Assembly (NCBI GenBank): GCA_032191485.1
Contig: JAVDOI010000011.1
Coordinates: 2,451,438-2,515,437 of the forward strand
From: Leptoclinus maculatus
Taxonomy: Eukaryota; Chordata; Actinopteri; Perciformes; Stichaeidae
Length of the DNA: 64,000 nucleotides
Direction of reading: 5' to 3'
The position numbers and the translations under genes are program-made. The notes beneath the pieces were generated by a model, which made no database searches, was not told the origin of the DNA, and saw nothing but the letters and a program-made list of their open reading frames with translations. The stretch's first letter is position 1; each line of letters begins with the position of its first letter. Shown one piece after another: positions 1-13,061 of this stretch.

Positions 1-3000
1 ATCTGAAGTACACTTTTTTTTCCCCTCTACGGTCCCAGAGCAAAATAACTTGTTTCATTTTTTGTCGTTCAACGGCAAAAAAAAAAAAGTCCTCCGGTCA
101 AAAGGTGTGCACTGTGAAAAAAAAGCAGCACGTAAACTGCTTTTCCAGTTATCTCCTGCATCTCTGCGCTTCACAGAGGGAGCGCTCTAGTAATTCATCC
201 ACATTGACAGCCATATGGTATACTGCTCTGCTCCACAAACACTCTTTAAAACACGGAGCCACCGACCAGGGAACAAGTAGGAAAAAAAGAGAAAACGCAT
301 ATCCTGACGGGGCCTCTTTACTGCTATCTCAATAAGAATGCAAACATTTTCAGACATGCTGGCAACAACACACATCAGCATTTAAACCCAGACTGAAAAA
401 CCCAACGTAGTACATATGCATATATAATTTGACCATACATCTATAATTTGTACCTATCGGATAACATTTGTTTATCTAACCATCAGTTCGGACTGTGTTT
501 TGGGCATATAGGGACGGTAATTGCACCGTTGGGTTTGCTGACTGTTTCAGGGAAATGGGGGCGACGTGTGCCGCCACTGACGGAGGTGGAATGCAGAGTA
601 CATATTTGCCAGTTGAAATAACTGTAATATGGCAAAAAGCTCAGTCAATCACATTACTGAGTTTAGACAGAGAGAGAGAGAGGGGACAGACAAGCGAAGT
701 ACTGCTTTAATTCAATTTGCATGGCGTGCCGTCTCAGTGTTGTTGTACGGCAAAAGATATATAAATGATATGATTCTGGACCACATTTCCTCGTGGAAGT
801 ATCAAATGTACAGAGCTTGAGCCTGAACTTTTAACCTGTAAGGGTGCCCTGCTGCTAAAGGACCCATCCACACTAACGGTGACGGTTTTCCTTTGTGTGT
901 ACCGCTTTAAAACTTTATTAAAGTTATTACAGTCGATAAATGAGTCCTAAAAATCAACAGAAATCAACTTCTTTGAATACTTTCTATAAGCTAGTGTCTG
1001 AGTCATAAGATAAAACTAAGTCAAAGAATGCAACTTTTTCATATATTTTGTAAAACCAAGCTGTGCACTGAGATGCCTAAATTCCATCTTTTTTTTTTTT
1101 TTTACGACCCTCATATTCAAGAAGAAGATTCAAACGAGGTGATTTTTTTTAAAACAACATGAGTTGTCACATGCTAAGCAGACTCGATGGTTCCTACCTT
1201 GGGGTCATAGGAGTGTCATATGTCAAACTAAGTGCTTCCTGAGTTTAGCCATGTGCACACACCAAGTCAGTGTCACCTGTAAATCACACTTCACTAAATG
1301 CCAAAAAAGCATTCCTCTGCAATCTGAGGGGAGGAGAGGTGCACATAAAGCCGATGCGATTATATAACCGTACATTCGAGTCTCTTACCCAGCGGCGCGT
1401 TTGACCCGTAAACCGTACAAACCGCAAAACAACCAGGAGACTTGGTTCCACAAATTTTTTTGATTCTCCATGGTGATCATATATGATGCAGAGGTGGCAA
1501 CAGAGCAAATGTTTGGAAAAGATTATCCGAACTCTTGTTAAAAGGAAACTACTACATCAAAAGCTGACAGGAAAACAACTATAAAATATGCGGTTGGAGT
1601 TGATCATGAACATACCTAATTAAGAGAGCTATTTGCGGATCAAGATTTCCTGTCCCGAGGCTACGATGTCGACAGTCTTCATTACTCAATCTGTGGATAG
1701 TTCGAACCGCAAATACGTTTACCATGATCCCTGGAGGCAAACCCAACCAATAATTGCATAATCAAAAACGGGGAAAGGCAAATTACATTTTTGAAATCCG
1801 GATGTGTTATTTTCATCTATTATTCGTGACACTTTTCCAGCAGATCATCTGTGTGGAGATACAATACAGGAAGTGCTTATTGTCAGGGATTCATTTAGAT
1901 GTTCTTTCTGAGGGAAACCCACGCAAACACGTTCCAAAATGTGTGTTTTAATAAGCTATAAAATCAAAAGATTACTATTTTAAGATCATTAATCTTTTTG
2001 AAATGGAAAAGGTTAAACAAATGCGAGTCCCCCCCCCCCCCCCCGTCTCATTTCATTGGAAGTATCAAATGCAGCATCCGGCTCTTAATTAGTCCTGACC
2101 GACTTGTTTGTTGTAACTAATTGGAGTGACTTTCACGGAGCCGAGCGTTGCATCATTCTCATTATGACTGGCAATTTGAATTATTGGTCTTCCGCTTGCA
2201 ACCCCCCCCCACCCCCCAACTCTAACCTCCTCTCTCTCCCCCCTCGTCACAGATCCCCTGTGCTCCTCTCCATCGTTCCTGCCGACAGAGTAGTGCCATA
2301 GACGCTGGCGGGGGGGCGGGAGTTGCCCAACCCCTCCTCCCCATCTCCTCCATGGTGTTTATCCACTAATTGGGCCACTTCCTGAGACAGAGGCCAAACA
2401 GGGAAGGGAGGAATGCATGGCAAAAGGCCACTCAGACAAGCTAGCGTCAGGGTTGGGGTGGGGGGGTGATGGGAAAGGGGAGGGGGGGGTTAGGAGGGTT
2501 GTACGGAGATAAACGGGGGCAAAAGATAGACAATAAAACAGATAGACAGATGTTTTCTTTATCTTTTTTTGGGGGGAGGGGGCAAGCCTCTGTTCATGAC
2601 ATAACCTTTTCATATTCCGCATGAGCACTTCCTGACTCAGCAGCTCATTCAGCCTGCGACGTGTGCCCCGGCGACGCTTAATGTTAATACGCACAAGCTG
2701 TGGCGCTTTCGACCGCCACCCCTTGCGCTCCCTCGACAAAACGCCTGCTTCAATGGGGAGAAAATGCGTATAAGTCATTGGACTGACAAATGGGAGGGTT
2801 CATGCTCGTTTTCTTTTTTTTTTTTTTATCCCAGCTGACCATCGATGCGCTCGGTTTCGTTTGATGTGCTGGCCCCTTTGAAGTTGGCCTGCAGGGTCTA
2901 TTGGTGTTTTCCTGGGGTTAGAAGTTGAGCCCCCACAGCATTTAGGACTTTTCAGGCCCGTTAAAGGATGCCAGATGAGTATCCCACAGTCCCGTGACAC

Positions 3001-5439
3001 CTCTGCCTTTGCTTGCGTACTCTCTGTGGGGGAGTGTGTGCAAGAACCAGCAGAGTGTAATTTGTCCACAATAATACAAAAAATATATATAAATATGAAA
3101 ATAAAACCGGGGTAAACTTTGTGTAAGATATTTGAGGTATAGAAAAAAGTTAAGACTTTTCAGAGGAGATTTAGAGAAAAAAAGCTCTTTACATTAATTC
3201 AATTAATTGCACATCCAACATTTACTCACTACGCGGATGGGGGGGGAATGCTTTGAAAATGTCTGTTTTGCCGAGGAGAAACCAGCACGGGAGTACAAAA
3301 GATCCAAACATTTCCTCCACACGGTTCCAACCTAGCTCGTGTCCGTGCAACCGTCCTTGCTGGAGAGTACAACCGAGGCTTTAGAATCCTGATAGACCCC
3401 GCCTACATACAATAGAATACTACTGGTATCATTCACATCTAAAATGAGTCGCTATGCATTGCTTGCTTGGGAATGACTGTGATCCCACCGTTTCCGAAAA
3501 ATCTGACCAGTGTTGGAGAAAAAGCCCTGCTGATAGCGCGTATAGGCCGGAAAAAAAGGGTCACACGGTGGCCATTCGGACAGGGAAGACTAAAACGCAG
3601 CTGGACTGGTGAGAATGACTCTGAATAAACAGACCAGGCCAATCAAGGAAGGAGGAGGAGGGGCTGGTCGAGACAGACACAAACCCTTTCCTGTTGTCCT
3701 AAATAGCAACAACCAAGGGAGCGCTATCTCCACTGAACTTCCTGCCCCATCAGCTCCTGGGGACTCTGAGAACAGGGAGAGACCAAACACTGTGGCAACA
3801 TTCTGAATGGAAGGAGGTTAAATTAGACACGAATTGGGACTTTCTTTGGGGCATTCCGTACTATATAAATCCCAAGTAGAATCCAAGCAAATGGTGTGCG
3901 AGTCTTGGAATAGTCCGTCCTCGTTACGCACGACTGCAAACCATGTGTGAACTAAATGTGAGCATGCATGACAGAAAAATCGAATCATATTTACCGGTAA
4001 GTTACTGCACAAGAATGTATGGTTTATAACCTTTGTGTTGCATGGGATGAAACAATGACGTTTTCACTCAAACTCAAGAGGGAATCGCACACACTAAATT
4101 TCTCAGGACGTAACGTTTTATGGCAGATATTTCAACTCTTCTCCTCCGTGTTCACTCTTTTTAAGGACCGATTCCTCGACCGATTTCAAAGACACATTCC
4201 TTCAAAATGATATAATGTTCTTTTAAGAGAAATGGAAAGCCCGTCCAAGACTGGAGAAATAGGGGGGCATATAGAGGAAAGTGATGGAATTCATTCCAAC
4301 AGTTTACTGTATTTAAAAAACCGGGGTTGGATGTTTGGAAGGTGGGTGGTAGACAGTGAGACAAAGAGAAGCCATTTTGAGGTGCGTGACGTTTGGGGCT
4401 GCTGTCCCCCGGTCTAATGGCAGATGTGATGCGAGTCTGCAGGTGGCGTGCAACAGCCCTGGTCCTGGCCAATGGCCCTCCAAAAACAGGATGTCTGAAA
4501 CTCCCCAGGCTTGGGACTTCCTCTCCCGGAGCGCCGCGGCCCAGAGTTCAGCCAGCTCCCAGCCCGGAGGAACGCATTACAGATCTGGCACGTGAAACAG
4601 TCTGCTCCCTTTCTCTGGCCCAATCCCCTCTTTTAACAATTTAAAACTACAGAAATAGTCCCCCTGGTGCGTTTCCAGAGGAAAGAGCTCTTTTCCTACT
4701 TGCTTGGTTTTGCGTCAGCGAGGGCGTCGATAGTGCACCCGCTGCACTGTTCATGAAACCGGGCCTTGGCAGTGAACGTGCCAAATTAAATGCAATGTGC
4801 CTTTCCAAAAAAAGAAAAGAGACGCAACCTAGACATGAACCACAAACGACTGCAAACAAAGAGGATGTGCGTATCTTTTATGACAGGACAGAACAGACAG
4901 AACTCCCAAAACACAAAGCAGTTGATGATTCCCATTTATCTGCATCACAAAGTGTTCTGGGGCACAAACAGATACACTGACGCAGAGGCTTTTACGATCT
5001 TACCATGCGGTCAAACCTTCCTGTTTGTTAAGAGATAACCTGTACCTTGCAATATATCGCTGGGCTTGTAAACTGCAAATATTTGGCATGGGTTTGAAAG
5101 ACATGAATACCCCTCCCTGTCCTGGGAGGGGTGAAAAAAAAAAAGTTCTGCTAGCACTTCTTCTCTGAAGCTGTTTAAGGCCTTGCAGCTGTGGAGGCTG
5201 TGTTCACAAGCATGAGCTGCGTTAATACCATTAGCAAAGATAGATGAAAGATAAATGTGCCTTTGAAGGACTGGATGAAGCGGGGAGGAGGGGATTCAAG
5301 AATAAAAGTGGCCACATTAGAGAGAAGCAGCAGTCTGCTGGGGGCTAAAGGGCAGGCTGGGAGGGTTAGCAGTATCCTCTGGCCCTTCACAGGCAGGCAC
5401 AGCTTCTCCAATTATCCCCCTCCGTACCACCCACCCACC

Positions 5440-5560
5440 CATTTGGATTACAGTGACTTCATTAAGATGGCACGCTGTTTGGCCAATGTGGTTCCAATCG
5501 GGCCCAAAACTGTACATAAACCCCGCAGGAAATGCAGCTGGGTGACAGGCTGTCCAAAAA
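5440..5560. promoter_or_regulatory. possible conserved non-coding element
   Basis: Unique, balanced-composition sequence with CACGCTGTTTGGCCAATGTG (a CCAAT-like core) flanked by repeats. Only compositional evidence. Confidence 0.2.
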
Positions 5561-5588
5561 TAAAGAGGGAGGCAGAGAAGCAAGGAGT

Positions 5589-5593
<5 letters not shown>

Positions 5594-5632
<39 letters not shown>
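5594..5632. repeat. (GT)n microsatellite
   Basis: About 39 bp of GT followed by a G run. Confidence 0.95.
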
Positions 5633-5634
<2 letters not shown>

Positions 5635-8600
5635 GGTGAGAGCCGAGGAAAATAAAACACATGTGAGGCGACGCAGAAGGGTCGGGGGGCATGATTAACG
5701 ATGCCGACACTTTGAAGACAGGAAGACACCTGGTGACCATCTTGTCTCCGTGGGCCCTGGACAGAAGGTAATGCTTTAGTGTGTAGGAATTAGGCCCTAC
5801 GCATCTCCCAGCTTTAGCACGGAACCGCTGGCCAGATGGGGGACTAAGCCGGGGGGATTGCAGAGGACTCAAGGAATGAAACACGACTGCCGTCTCGACC
5901 AACCGTATGGGAGTCTCCGTTGACTTGGCAGCATGCTTGGAGAATGATGGATAGTACGCTAGTCTGTGAGCTAGTTCACTTCCCTTATTGACTGTGATTG
6001 TTTTAAATCCCTCCCATACCGCCGTGCTTGGGAAGACTAATGAAGTGACAGGGCTATGTGTATTTTCCAGAAAGGATACTGTACACTTCCTGCCTCTGCC
6101 GATCCACAAACAGCCATTGTTATATAGCGCCTTGCAAACAAACAACAGGCGCCTAAAAAAGTCCAGTGTCTGCATGACCTCAAATATACAAGCTAAAAAC
6201 CCCAGAGTGGTGCATGACATACTGACTGGAAATATGACTTTTGTGGTAAACATCCTTGTTTCAGAGCCCTATCGTTTAGGAAAACACAAGGATGTTTAAG
6301 CATCATTAACGGAACCGTTTCACATCTGAACTACCGCCTTCCCTTGAGCTTTTGAGTTCAAACTTTACACGGTACATACAATGATTTCCTCCCATTTCTT
6401 TCCCATGAAACAGAAGAAAAAAAAGTCCCTGAAAATTGTATTTGTCAACCCCCCCCCCCCCCCCCACCAATAAACACGTTGTAAAATGTCACCTTCCCAA
6501 AGCCAAGGAGGCAATAACAAAGTCTTGACAGGAAAAGTGGCGACACAAAGCTAGAAGTGGAGCTGCGAATAGCCTGAGGGATTCAGCCAACAGTGGATCA
6601 GGCTTTAGGTTAGAGCTATTAGAACAAACGGGCGGGTGGACGTGGGGGGGGGGGGGGGCTGGGATTGTTCCTGTGGCAGCAGCATCGAGTGTCTCTTCCT
6701 CAGGTTGTCTTTGTAAGTAATTGGTCTGGTAGTTAGCCACAGTTAAGCATCCCAACAGCGGCCCCTGAGGGCTAAACCGCTAGCAACGTTGTCATTACCA
6801 GGCTTTCCCCTTTGAAGACGCCTAAAGATTGAGTCGGACCATTCGTTACGCTCTTCATGCCGTTTCTGGAGAAGCCCAGTATTGCTGCCGGTGACACGTC
6901 TCTAGTAATGAACGCTCTGGAGTGTTTGACGGATGCCGGGGGGTGTCAGACTTTGACATGCAGCAGTTTTGGTCTGATTGGAACACAATTATCTAATTCC
7001 ACTTAGAACACACCAATGTTTAAAGTACCAACACTGTAATTAGATAACATATATGGTTTAATCATTTATGCATTCAGAAAATCCCATTAAATGAATCCAT
7101 AAAAACAGCAGCTAAAGAGTGTGAATTCATGGTGTGTAATTGTATTTTATTGTATTTTATTGAGTCTGTTCTTGAATTAAAAAGCAACTATACAGTATTC
7201 CAGTTAACCATGGCCTAAATAATGATACATTTGCAATAAATGTCAAGCATTAGCAGTTAAAGGTGTAGAGTTGGGTATGTGATTGCTCCTGTACAAACAG
7301 GATTCTTGTACAGGCTCCCTGACGAAATGTAATTGAAACGAATGAAGGGTCCACATCCTGAAAAATCAATTATATGCTACGATAAATCGTCTGCACTCGC
7401 ACTTACAAAAACAGCGAGCGTTGGAAAGTGAGTGCTTTCTGTCCTTAAAGAAAGAACAAGTAGTCCGTGTGCATGTGTCATGACCCGGTCTCTATAAATA
7501 TACACATGGTGGGCCAATACCCACAAAACATGCCACAAGAAAGAATGGTCCTTTGCAAAGCGGGTGCAAGAGCTCCGCTTCTAGCAGGTCTCAAATCAGC
7601 GCTTGGGGAGAGCAAAACATATGTTAGCTATATGTTATGGTTAGAATTAGCATCCCTGGTTTTCAACGGATGTGGGTTTGATCCCTTTGGCCTCCGGGCT
7701 CAATCAAGTCAATCTAAAATTAGTGGGCTGCCCTCTTTTTCTCTCCGGAAGACAGATAATTCCCCCTTGATTGTGGGAGAGGGAAAAATATCGGGTAAAG
7801 CAAACATGGTTAAGGAACGGGGGGGGGGGGGGAGAGTGGGCGAGTCCAGAGTATGGGCGCAACGCAGTTATGGTGTCGCCGAAAATAGTGACAGGTGCAG
7901 CGACCAGCAGTTGCCAATGAACACATTCGTACTAAAAATACACCGAGGATGGGCAATGGGCTTTTTAAAGTTGTAAGTGTTCATCGCTGTGGGCGTACGG
8001 TTCGTAATGCCCCGGGAACTGAAGGCTAAAAGAAGATTATACGACGGAGTCACTTTGTACTGTTAAGACAAAGTCAGGCTAATACAAACAAGGGGGAGGG
8101 GGGCGGCTATCCGTACCAAGAGAAATCATAAAAAAAAGCAGACTTTTTATTTAGGACAGATGCACTTCCAAAGACTTTAAGAGAATATAGTGCCAGCAAA
8201 ACGCAGGTGTGATAATCAGGCAACCCCGTCAACGGGCAACTGTGACTTTGACCAACAGAAAAGGACACAGTCACCTCTGTGTGTAGCTTTCAACAGCGCC
8301 CCGTCCCCGAACAATGCGGCCCGAAAGGCAAATAAGACCACTAGTTACAGAGGGGCTCGGGGACCGTTGGCTCCGACTGTTTCAACATTCAAATCACATC
8401 CGACTTGGGGACAATTGGCTCCTGTTTTGGCCTGTTTTGCTTGCTTTGGATCAGTTTGTACCTTTGCTTTTGTAAAAAAATCAAAAAAGTAAGTAAGTGA
8501 TTTTGTGATTTGCCGGTTAAAAGACTAGGATGAAAGGTTTTTGTTGTCTAGGTTGCATAAAGCTGCTTTTCAATGACTACATTCTCACGTAGTTAGGACT

Positions 8601-9313
8601 CGCTTCAAACTGAAATGTCATAACTTCGGCAGTCAGCGAATAAGGTTCGGGTGTTGCTGAGCAATCGCGTTGTGAAGAGCTCGTCTTAGACTTTGAATAC
8701 CGTTGCAGACACGACTTCTGTACAGAGGAAAACAAAAAAAAAAGGAAAAACACGGCAGCCTTGGCTGCTGATGTCACTGGACTCTCAAGTGTTTATGTCT
8801 CTCAAACAAAAAAAAAGGAAAAACCGACAGAAGAAATATGTTGTGCTAGGCTATCCTGTTTTGTACATTTCCTGAAATCCAAGGTGTATGGTACAGGGAA
8901 CAAAAATCCAGTTCAAGAGGGAAGGTCAGCCTTCAGGGTCTGGAAAAACCATTAGGTGGAATGGAAGGGAAGAGGTCTAAGTTACTTCCTCTCTTTTTTC
9001 CCCTTTTCTCTCTCCATCATTTGAGAAAAGGGTCGGGGTGGCTGCGAGGGGGATTTATCGCAGCGGTCACTTCTGGGAAGGAAGCGACGACAAGAGGACT
9101 CGGGACACACTTGTGTACTGGGACAGAATGGGCCAACTGCTCGTGCATCTGGTGCCCCGGGGGTCACGGGGTCAAGCAGAAAGAGTCTGTTGTGCATCCG
9201 ACTGTTGTTTGCGTTTGTTCCCTTGCTTTTAACTTCTAGTGCATCGCAAAAATGCCATTTCAAACACTGGAACAAATCCGCAGCAAATCCAATTTGTTCA
9301 CAAATTGGATATA

Positions 9314-9316
<3 letters not shown>

Positions 9317-9344
<28 letters not shown>
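9317..9344. repeat. (GT)n microsatellite
   Basis: About 28 bp of GT. Confidence 0.93.
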
Positions 9345-10256
9345 ATGAAGGTTCATGTACACTGGTTACACAACAGCTCGAGGTGAAAAGTTGCCAAGAG
9401 ATGTTACGTAATCACCTAACAAACAATGAGGGAGAAATAGAATCAGGAAGTTGAGCTTTATATAAAACAAGAAGGGTCCTGATACGATTTGATGTCACAC
9501 TGACTTTATTCTGTTGGTTCTGTATGTGGGGAACAATGTCCACAGGGTTCCTTTAATCACACAGCAACATTGTCAGGGAAATATGTAAACAGTTTTGTGC
9601 TTCTTTGGCTCACTTTGTTACCTATTTCTGGGAGTGCTGCCCGTCTGCTTTGACCACAAAAAAAAAACCCAACAGAACATGCCTCGTGTTTCCTCATTTT
9701 ACAATAAGAGCACAGAGACAAGTGCTCTGGGTCACTCTGCCAAATGAACACCATTACTCTAGGAAGCGGGGGTTTTTTTCCGCTAATACAGGCCCCGGCC
9801 CCCTTTTTGTGAGCCCATGTGTTCAGAGCAACCCTGTGGCGTTCCTCAGGTCAACGTGCTCAACGTTTCCCTTGCAGCTTTCCAAAGCAAGCGCATTGGT
9901 TAACCACCCAAACCACTCGAGCATAATGCAATCTCCGATTCACAACACACAAAATGGATTGGCAGCAATCCACGGAACCTAATCCAGGAAGGGGAAACAT
10001 TTCTGCGAACAGACTCTTGTTGAAAACGTCTAATGAATGGTTCCTCGTCTATTCCGAACGATGTGGAGTCTCTCAACGTTTTCCAAATTTCCCCAGTTTG
10101 TGCTTTTTTTTCGTTTTTTCATCATACCAAACTACCGACGAGGGAGAGCGGTCGACTGACAGTGCTTCCTCTGTGCACACAAGCGGTCCCGGAATGTGCA
10201 CCGGCGTACAAGCGAGCTCTGAAATTACGGCCCCGGCCATCGCTGAAGAAAATTAA

Positions 10257-10400
10257 ATTGATGCAATCTGTCGAGCATGCGGCTTTTAATTAGTGGCTTC
10301 CGTCTCCTAATTGGTTTCTCTCCGTTTCCCTCCGCCTTAATTCGGGATCGGACCAATTGGCCGTGCAGCATTTAGTGTGCTTTGTTTGTCTTTCGGAGAA
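10257..10400. promoter_or_regulatory. possible conserved enhancer, homeodomain-site cluster
   Basis: Non-repetitive stretch with TTAATTAG (10286-10293), CTAATTGG (10307-10314), CTTAATTC (about 10336) and the palindrome CCAATTGG (10353-10360). Clusters of TAAT sites in unique intronic DNA near developmental genes are often conserved non-coding elements. Conservation itself cannot be judged here. Confidence 0.3.
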
Positions 10401-11544
10401 ACCGCACACCGTAATCAAGGCACAGGACGAACCGACGTTGTCAAGGGCAGCACGGAGAACAGTCAACCTCATTCTTTTTATAGTTTTCCCACATTTCTTT
10501 AAAAAGGAAAGAAATCCGTACGGATTGTGGGCGCAAGCGGAGGAAAAGCCACCGTGTTGTGTTGCAAACACGGGTTGTTGCTGCGAATGTGGACGGAAGA
10601 GGAAATCATCATCATACACGCTGTTCTTACATTCTTGGTATTTAGCATGTTGTCAAGAGTCCTTACTTACCAGTGTTGTGAGGTCAAAGGACAGACGTGT
10701 AGACGTACACAAATACTCGGGTTGTATAGCGATGGTGTAGAAGAATGCAAGGGATACTTGAAGCAAAGCTTTGTCGGCAACTAATTACTTTGCATCCTTA
10801 TGCAGAACATTCATTCATTTCCCTGAGAGAATATATAAAGACCCATTCATGAGGGTTTGTTTTTTTTTGCATATGCAATAAGCCCTCTTCTTAATGGCTT
10901 GTGGAAAGTGCATTATCGGAACGCAAATGTTTACCCACGACCTAACAACTGAGTCATGTTTATTGCACACAACAAAAGCTAACTGTGAGTGAAAACACAC
11001 AGGAGATCACAAAGCCGAAGCTCACTGCGGTATGTTTATAGCCGGGTATGTGGTCTTTTAGTGGTTTTGTGTCAGAGCGCAGATGAGTAAACACTCCCGT
11101 GTAGCTTTCCATTCAAGGTGTGCGAGCATGGCCTGGGACGCAGGTAAGCCAGTGATGGACATCTCTCAGTTGCTCCATGTGTCGGACTTGGCTGTGAATG
11201 AGGAAAAAGTGGAAACGAAACAGCTGGAAACCCGTAAAAAAAAAGAAAATTTGAAACGGACGAAAGGGGGATGCGCTGCTGGTTGCAAAACATGGTTGGA
11301 TTGATAACACCAATGAGATCTTTTCCCAAACAACCCGCTGCTGGACTTTGAGAGTGCCAGAGAGATAAGTGTGGGAAAGGAAGAAAAAAAAATACACAGA
11401 ATCACAGAAAACGAGGACAGGAGGAGATAAAAGCAGGGAAAGGAGACTGGTTGGCTGCTGACGGCTTGCAGCGCAGGCTTTAAGGAGCAATCATGTGAGG
11501 TCAGGGACGGGTCTGGTTGCCCGGCACTACTGGATTCTCACTTG

Positions 11545-11570
11545 CACACACACACACACACACACACACT
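11545..11570. repeat. (CA)n microsatellite
   Basis: About 26 bp of CA. Confidence 0.93.
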
Positions 11571-12451
11571 GTGTCATCCTCTCTCATGTTTACTGTTTCC
11601 ACCAGCCAACAAACACATTTCCTTGTTACTCGGGCAACTTGAAGAAATGTACTCCTGCATAGAAATCACATTCTCCTCACAGCGGTGAAGAGGCCGAGTC
11701 CAGTCGAGCAGTGTCCAAACTAAAACACATCAAATGACTGAAACTGGTTTTTAAACTTAAAGCATGTCCACTGGGTCCTTATAAGCTAGTTAAGAGTCTG
11801 ACAAAGGTTTCCTGAAAATATTGTTGCAACAATATCCAATAAAGTTAATGAATTTGTCTGCTAACACCCTCTATTATCTCTGTTCAGTGTCAGTGGGTGT
11901 GTTAGTGTGATTGTGTGCTGAGATCCTCCTGGAGCCTGAACAGAGGCAACAAAAAGGCAACAAACATGCGACTCCATTTCTGGAGAGCTAAACAACGTAG
12001 CAAGCACGCGTAGCTGGGCTCTATTAAAGCATCCGAGGGCGTAACGTAACTCATTGCAACATTTAGCGGTGAAACAAGACACAGATCGCCCACGGATGTA
12101 AGTAGTGCCTGAGTTATGAGGGGCAGAAAATAAGGGAGGCGGAGGGGGGAGGGGTGGAGATACGGGAGAGAGAGAGAGGAAAAGGAGGAGGTGAAGAAGG
12201 AGTTCAAGACAGAGTTCCTCCATTCTGCTTTCTGTCTGCGACCGGCAGGTTTAATGCTCCAACGTTCCTCTCTCTCTCTCGCTCTCGCTCTCCGTCTGTT
12301 TACAATTACGGTGTCGCGAATGAATCTTCCACGAATGACCGCTCAACTGGCAGCCCCGACCAGCCAGGAACAAGGGAGCTATTAGTGGAGGAACTGAGGA
12401 AGGAAGGAAGAGGGGAAAGCCAAAAGGGAAGGCAGTCCAGCTCAGAGGCCC

Positions 12452-12493
12452 AGGGAGGGAGGGAGGGAGGGAGGGAGGGAGGGAGGGAGGGAG
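12452..12493. repeat. (GGGA)n microsatellite
   Basis: About ten GGGA units, within a wider purine-rich stretch (12120-12720) on the plus strand. Confidence 0.95.
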
Positions 12494-13025
12494 CAACGGG
12501 GAAGGCTTAGTGGAGGGAGAGAAGGGAGGTGAGATGGGGAGGCAGTGCGGCGGGATCAGTGGGGTTATACAGCAAAGAGGGAAGGGGCGACAGAAGAGGA
12601 GGGCTCAGCCACATCTCCCTGAGGCGATCCGCTCGACAGGAGCAAAGATCCCAGAGGAGGAGGAAGAGACTGTAGCATCCCCCTCCACCAGCAAGAAGAG
12701 GAGATGAAAGAGATTAGTTCTGGGGTCTGGCCCGGAGGACAGTGGACGAGGCAGCCTCTGAAATGCTTTCATTTCTCAGGCAGCAGGATTGAGGACGGGA
12801 CCTCCCCGTGGCCCTTTGACACAAGAAATACATGAGAGCGTTCCGTGGGTGTGACACTCTCTCAACCCCCCTCCCCTCCCCCATCCCGACCCGAGTCAAG
12901 GTTTTCTTTTTCGGGCATGAGAGCGCTTCTGGGGACTTCCTGACGGCCATAAATTACTCCGACTTCAGAGATGACATGCAGAGGGAAAAAAAATAAAAAG
13001 GGGGCTGGTACCCTTTTTATTAACA

Positions 13026-13028
13026 CCA

Positions 13029-13057
<29 letters not shown>
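13026..13057. repeat. (AC)n microsatellite
   Basis: About 30 bp of AC. Confidence 0.93.

Positions 13058-13061
<4 letters not shown>

Noticed and set aside
4713..4726. GCGAGGGCGTCGAT, identical to part of afg2a exon 14 (Walker B region)
   Set aside because: Only 14 bases match; the surrounding minus-strand frame does not encode FFDEID and lacks splice sites.
5462..6253. 263-codon minus-strand open frame
   Set aside because: No recognisable domain or gene-like splice signals; part of it is the GT microsatellite read as His/Thr repeats.
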